DNA of 5,687 nt from Deltaproteobacteria bacterium (GTDB taxonomy: Bacteria; Myxococcota_A; Bradymonadia; UBA7976; VGTA01), in the NCBI GenBank assembly GCA_016874875.1, contig VGTA01000250.1, positions 1 through 5,687 on the forward strand, given 5' to 3'. The notes under the pieces are model-generated. The model searched no databases. It saw nothing but the letters and a program-made list of their open reading frames with translations, and was not told the origin of the DNA. Shown here piece after piece: positions 3,688 through 5,687 of the stretch. Numbering within the stretch: position 1 is the stretch's first letter; each line of letters opens with the position of its first letter. A program made the position numbers and the translations under genes.

Positions 3688-5687
3688 CTACTCCGCCGGG
3701 CGCGGCGCCTCCCCCTGGCGGAGGCGGTAGCGGGCGCCCGCGCGGACGCGGAAGCGCTGCTCCGCTCGGGCGGCGTTGGGCCACACCACGCGCACGTCCG
3801 CCTCGCACGCCTCCCCGAGCCCAAAGTGGAGCGCGGGGTCCTGCTGCTGACCAAAGTGCCCGTAGCCGCCCTGCGCCACGCGCGCCACCGCCCGCGCCCC
3901 CGCCGCCCCGACCGGCGTCACCTCCACGCGCGCCCCCACCGCCCCGCGGTTGCTCCCCGCCCCGCCCTCCAGCGAGAGCTGCAGCCAGCTGCGCTGCGCG
4001 CCCACCACGTTGCGGAAGTAGCGCGCCTGCGCCGTGGGGTAGCAGGGGTTGGGCCCCTCTGAGCAGCGCGCGCGCGAGTGCCCCACCACCACGTCGAGGT
4101 CGCCGTCGCGGTCAAAGTCCGCCACCGCCACGCCGTGGCTGCGGTTGTGCTCAAAGAAATCCGCCGTGGGCACCTCCTCAAAGCGCGCCCCCTCCGGCGT
4201 GGAGCGATTCCTGTAGAGGCGGCCGCGGTTGCCCGGGTAGTCGGTGCCGCCGAGGTAGATGTCCTGCAGGCCGTCGTTGTCAAAGTCGATGGCGGCGGCG
4301 GTGATGTGCCCCTCGTCCCACGACACCTCGTCGTGCGCGATGGTGAGGCCGAGCGCGGCGCGCCCCGGGCGCGCGAAGGTGGGGGAGGGGGCGCCGTCGT
4401 TGAGGAGCACCTCGCTAGCGTCGCTGCCCTCCCCCGCCCACCAGTGCCGAATCTCGGTGGTGTACAGATCGAGGTCCCCGTCGCCGTCCCAGTCCTCACA
4501 CACCGTCGCGCCGCTGTTGCCGCCGAGGCGGAAGGGCTGGCGGTCCGACTCGTGGCGCCAGTTCATCTGCCCGCAGTCGAGCAGCGACGCCGGCGCCCCC
4601 GCGCAGCCGTCCGCCGACGGATTCGCCTCACAGTAGCAGCGCGCGAACTGGTTGTCCTGCCACGACCGGTCGCCGTCATAGGCGTAGCCCGACGCCACGG
4701 AGCGGTTGAGGTAGCGCACCGCCCCCGCCGCGTCGCGCTCCCCGAGCCAGAGGTGGTTGGGGGCGCGCCCGTAGGAGGCGGCGAGCAGCTCGGGGGTGCC
4801 GTCGTCGTTGAGGTCGCACGCCGCCGCCGACCACGCGGTGGAGTGGGCGAGGCCGCCGTTGAGGGCGGCGAGCTGCTCCCAGGGCTGCGTGCGGAGGCCG
4901 AGCGCCGCCGTGGCGTCCTCGAGCTCGCCGCGCCCCGCGTTGCGGAACAGCACGTCCTGCATCGGCGCCCCTAGCCCCCCCTGACTCACCCACAGGTCCA
5001 GCCAGCCGTCGCGGTCCACGTCGGTGAACGCCGCCCCCGAGGGCACGTCCTCCACCCCCACGCGGCGGACGGGGTCCTGCGCGTACGTGAGCGCAAAGCG
5101 CCCCGCCCCGTCATTGAGCAGCAGCTCGCTGCGCTCCTGGTCCACCACGAACGCCCGCTCCTCGCCGCCCACCACGGCGGTCACCGCCGGCGGCGTCCGC
5201 ATGTCCACCCCCGAGTAGGCGTCCACGTCGCCGTCGTTGTCGACGTCCCCAAAGACCACCACCCAGCTCGGGCGCCCCACCCGCGCCGGGTAGGCGCCGC
5301 GCGTGGCGAGGAAGCCGGACGCCTCCGTGGCGTCCTCAAACCGCGCCCCCCCCCCCGCCGCCGCCGCCCCGCGATTCATCAGCACCCACACGTGACGCGC
5401 CACCGCCTCGCCCTCCAGCACATCCGCCCGCGTCCCCCCCCGGCGCGCCACGAGGTCGGGCCAGCCGTCCCCGTTGAGGTCCGCCACGCTCAAGAGCGCC
5501 GCCTCCACCCCCTCGAGGCCGCTGCCCTGCGTCGCCTCCTCAAAGGCGCGCGCCCCGGGCGCGTAGCCCACCCCAGCCGCGCACGAGGCGGGCGGCGCCC
5601 CCCCCCCGCCCGCCGCCCCCGCCGCCGCGCCCCCCGCCGCGCCCCCCGCCGCGCCCGCGCCCCCCGCCTCGCCCGCCGCCGCGCCCC
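3688..5687 (-). CDS. CRTAC1 family protein: FG-GAP/VCBS repeats plus ASPIC/UnbV domain, N-terminus cut by window edge
   Basis: A protein of the CRTAC1/ASPIC-UnbV family, usually exported, with a predicted calcium-binding beta-propeller; its specific role is unknown. The frame is open from the right edge (5687) to TAG at 3690-3688. A GTG at 5571 is the first in-window start candidate, but coding-like Gly/Ala sequence continues upstream with a Cys (ASCAAG), so the true start is probably outside. Numbering from that GTG, seven Asp-rich loops occur: DLNGDGWPD 31-39, DVDNDGDVD 109-117, DVDRDGWLD 184-192, DLNDDGTPE 253-261, DWDGDGDLD 360-368, DFDNDGLQD 429-437 and DFDRDGDLD 485-493. Between them lie blade-like motifs such as LLLNDGAGRF and DVLFRNAGRGELEDAT. 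Residues about 527-603 form the ASPIC/UnbV domain: WLQLSLEG, GSNRGAVGARVEV, HFGLG, VVWPNA. A Cys-rich insert (C312, C314, C323, C333) lies between loops 4 and 5. The protein ends 24 residues after that domain, with no sorting tail. Family call strong; extent incomplete. Confidence 0.94.
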   Translation of the reverse strand, partial: GAAAGEAGGAGAAGGAAGGAAAGAAGGGGAPPASCAAGVGYAPGARAFEEATQGSGLEGVEAALLSVADLNGDGWPDLVARRGGTRADVLEGEAVARHVWVLMNRGAAAAGGGARFEDATEASGFLATRGAYPARVGRPSWVVVFGDVDNDGDVDAYSGVDMRTPPAVTAVVGGEERAFVVDQERSELLLNDGAGRFALTYAQDPVRRVGVEDVPSGAAFTDVDRDGWLDLWVSQGGLGAPMQDVLFRNAGRGELEDATAALGLRTQPWEQLAALNGGLAHSTAWSAAACDLNDDGTPELLAASYGRAPNHLWLGERDAAGAVRYLNRSVASGYAYDGDRSWQDNQFARCYCEANPSADGCAGAPASLLDCGQMNWRHESDRQPFRLGGNSGATVCEDWDGDGDLDLYTTEIRHWWAGEGSDASEVLLNDGAPSPTFARPGRAALGLTIAHDEVSWDEGHITAAAIDFDNDGLQDIYLGGTDYPGNRGRLYRNRSTPEGARFEEVPTADFFEHNRSHGVAVADFDRDGDLDVVVGHSRARCSEGPNPCYPTAQARYFRNVVGAQRSWLQLSLEGGAGSNRGAVGARVEVTPVGAAGARAVARVAQGGYGHFGQQQDPALHFGLGEACEADVRVVWPNAARAEQRFRVRAGARYRLRQGEAPRPAE
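5346..5356 (-). repeat. 11-base homopolymer (C on plus, G on minus) inside the CRTAC1-type gene
   Basis: Eleven consecutive C on the plus strand fall within codons for a Gly/Ala stretch at about residues 72-76 (from the GTG at 5571), between the first and second Asp-rich loops. The frame is intact at this length, because recognisable loops occur on both sides. A one-base slip would cut the protein off from nearly all its propeller and the ASPIC domain. Confidence 0.9.
5596..5687 (-). repeat. GC-only low-complexity Gly/Ala-coding tract at the right edge
   Basis: The last 92 bp are almost only G and C, with a degenerate 12-bp unit GCCGCGCCCCCC repeated exactly at 5624-5635 and 5636-5647 and then partially. 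Read on the minus strand in the frame of the CRTAC1-type gene it codes for a Gly/Ala tract, with one Glu and no stop. It is probably a flexible spacer between an N-terminal export signal or lipid anchor and the propeller; that signal is not in the window. It contains a 10-C run (5598-5607). Confidence 0.75.

Noticed and set aside
2219..3808. 529-codon minus-strand open frame antisense to the lipoprotein gene
   Set aside because: The translation is Gly/Arg/Glu-rich low complexity with no domain. The plus strand has a good ribosome binding site, signal peptide and lipobox, and this frame also overlaps the CRTAC1-type gene end.
3918..4499. 193-codon minus-strand frame in another phase
   Set aside because: It overlaps the CRTAC1-type coding sequence in a shifted frame and is Thr/Arg/Ala-rich without motifs.
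4078..4974. 298-codon plus-strand frame
   Set aside because: It lies wholly antisense to the propeller-coding part of the CRTAC1-type gene and has a Val/Arg-rich composition typical of a shadow frame.

Overview
This is a very GC-rich window (by eye about three quarters G+C). Most codons end in G or C, homopolymer runs of G or C reach 10-15 bases, and long spurious open frames lie antisense to every real gene. The gene content suggests a large-genome, high-GC bacterium such as a myxobacterium or a relative (Myxococcota, formerly Deltaproteobacteria). The support is a lipoprotein with a PDLA-type repeat spacer and a MopE-like Asp-rich metal-binding motif, beside a secreted-type FG-GAP/ASPIC (CRTAC1 family) protein. 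The assignment is an inference from protein style, not proof.

Layout: (1) 1-1793, minus strand: an RNase E/G family endoribonuclease whose C-terminal tail runs off the left edge. (2) 1794-2182: a 389-bp divergent intergenic region with no convincing gene. It holds three closely spaced GC-rich inverted repeats in what would be the ribonuclease leader, an AT-richer patch that may contain promoters, an 8-bp palindrome and a perfect 7-bp hairpin. (3) 2183-3685, plus strand: a TTG-started lipoprotein with seven perfect 15-bp repeats (DLAAP x7), a degenerate MopE-type motif and a beta-rich C-terminal part of unknown function. (4) 3688-5687, minus strand: a CRTAC1-type protein with seven Asp-rich calcium-binding-like loops and a C-terminal ASPIC/UnbV domain. 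Its N-terminus is cut by the right edge inside a Gly/Ala-rich tract.

The ribonuclease is a cytoplasmic RNA-processing and decay enzyme with no evident link to its neighbours. The lipoprotein and the CRTAC1 protein both look exported and both carry acidic metal-binding-like loops. They converge tail to tail with only 2 bp between their stops, so they are not an operon, and a shared role at the cell surface is only a guess.

Both window ends fall in low-complexity sequence (15 G at the left, GC-only Gly/Ala coding at the right). The window may therefore be a whole short contig broken at hard-to-assemble tracts. I see no mobile element, CRISPR array, tRNA or rRNA. I do not find a clear new multi-gene system; the most unusual items are the perfect in-frame repeat in the lipoprotein, the structured ribonuclease leader, the homopolymer tracts inside the CRTAC1 gene and its cysteine-rich insert.
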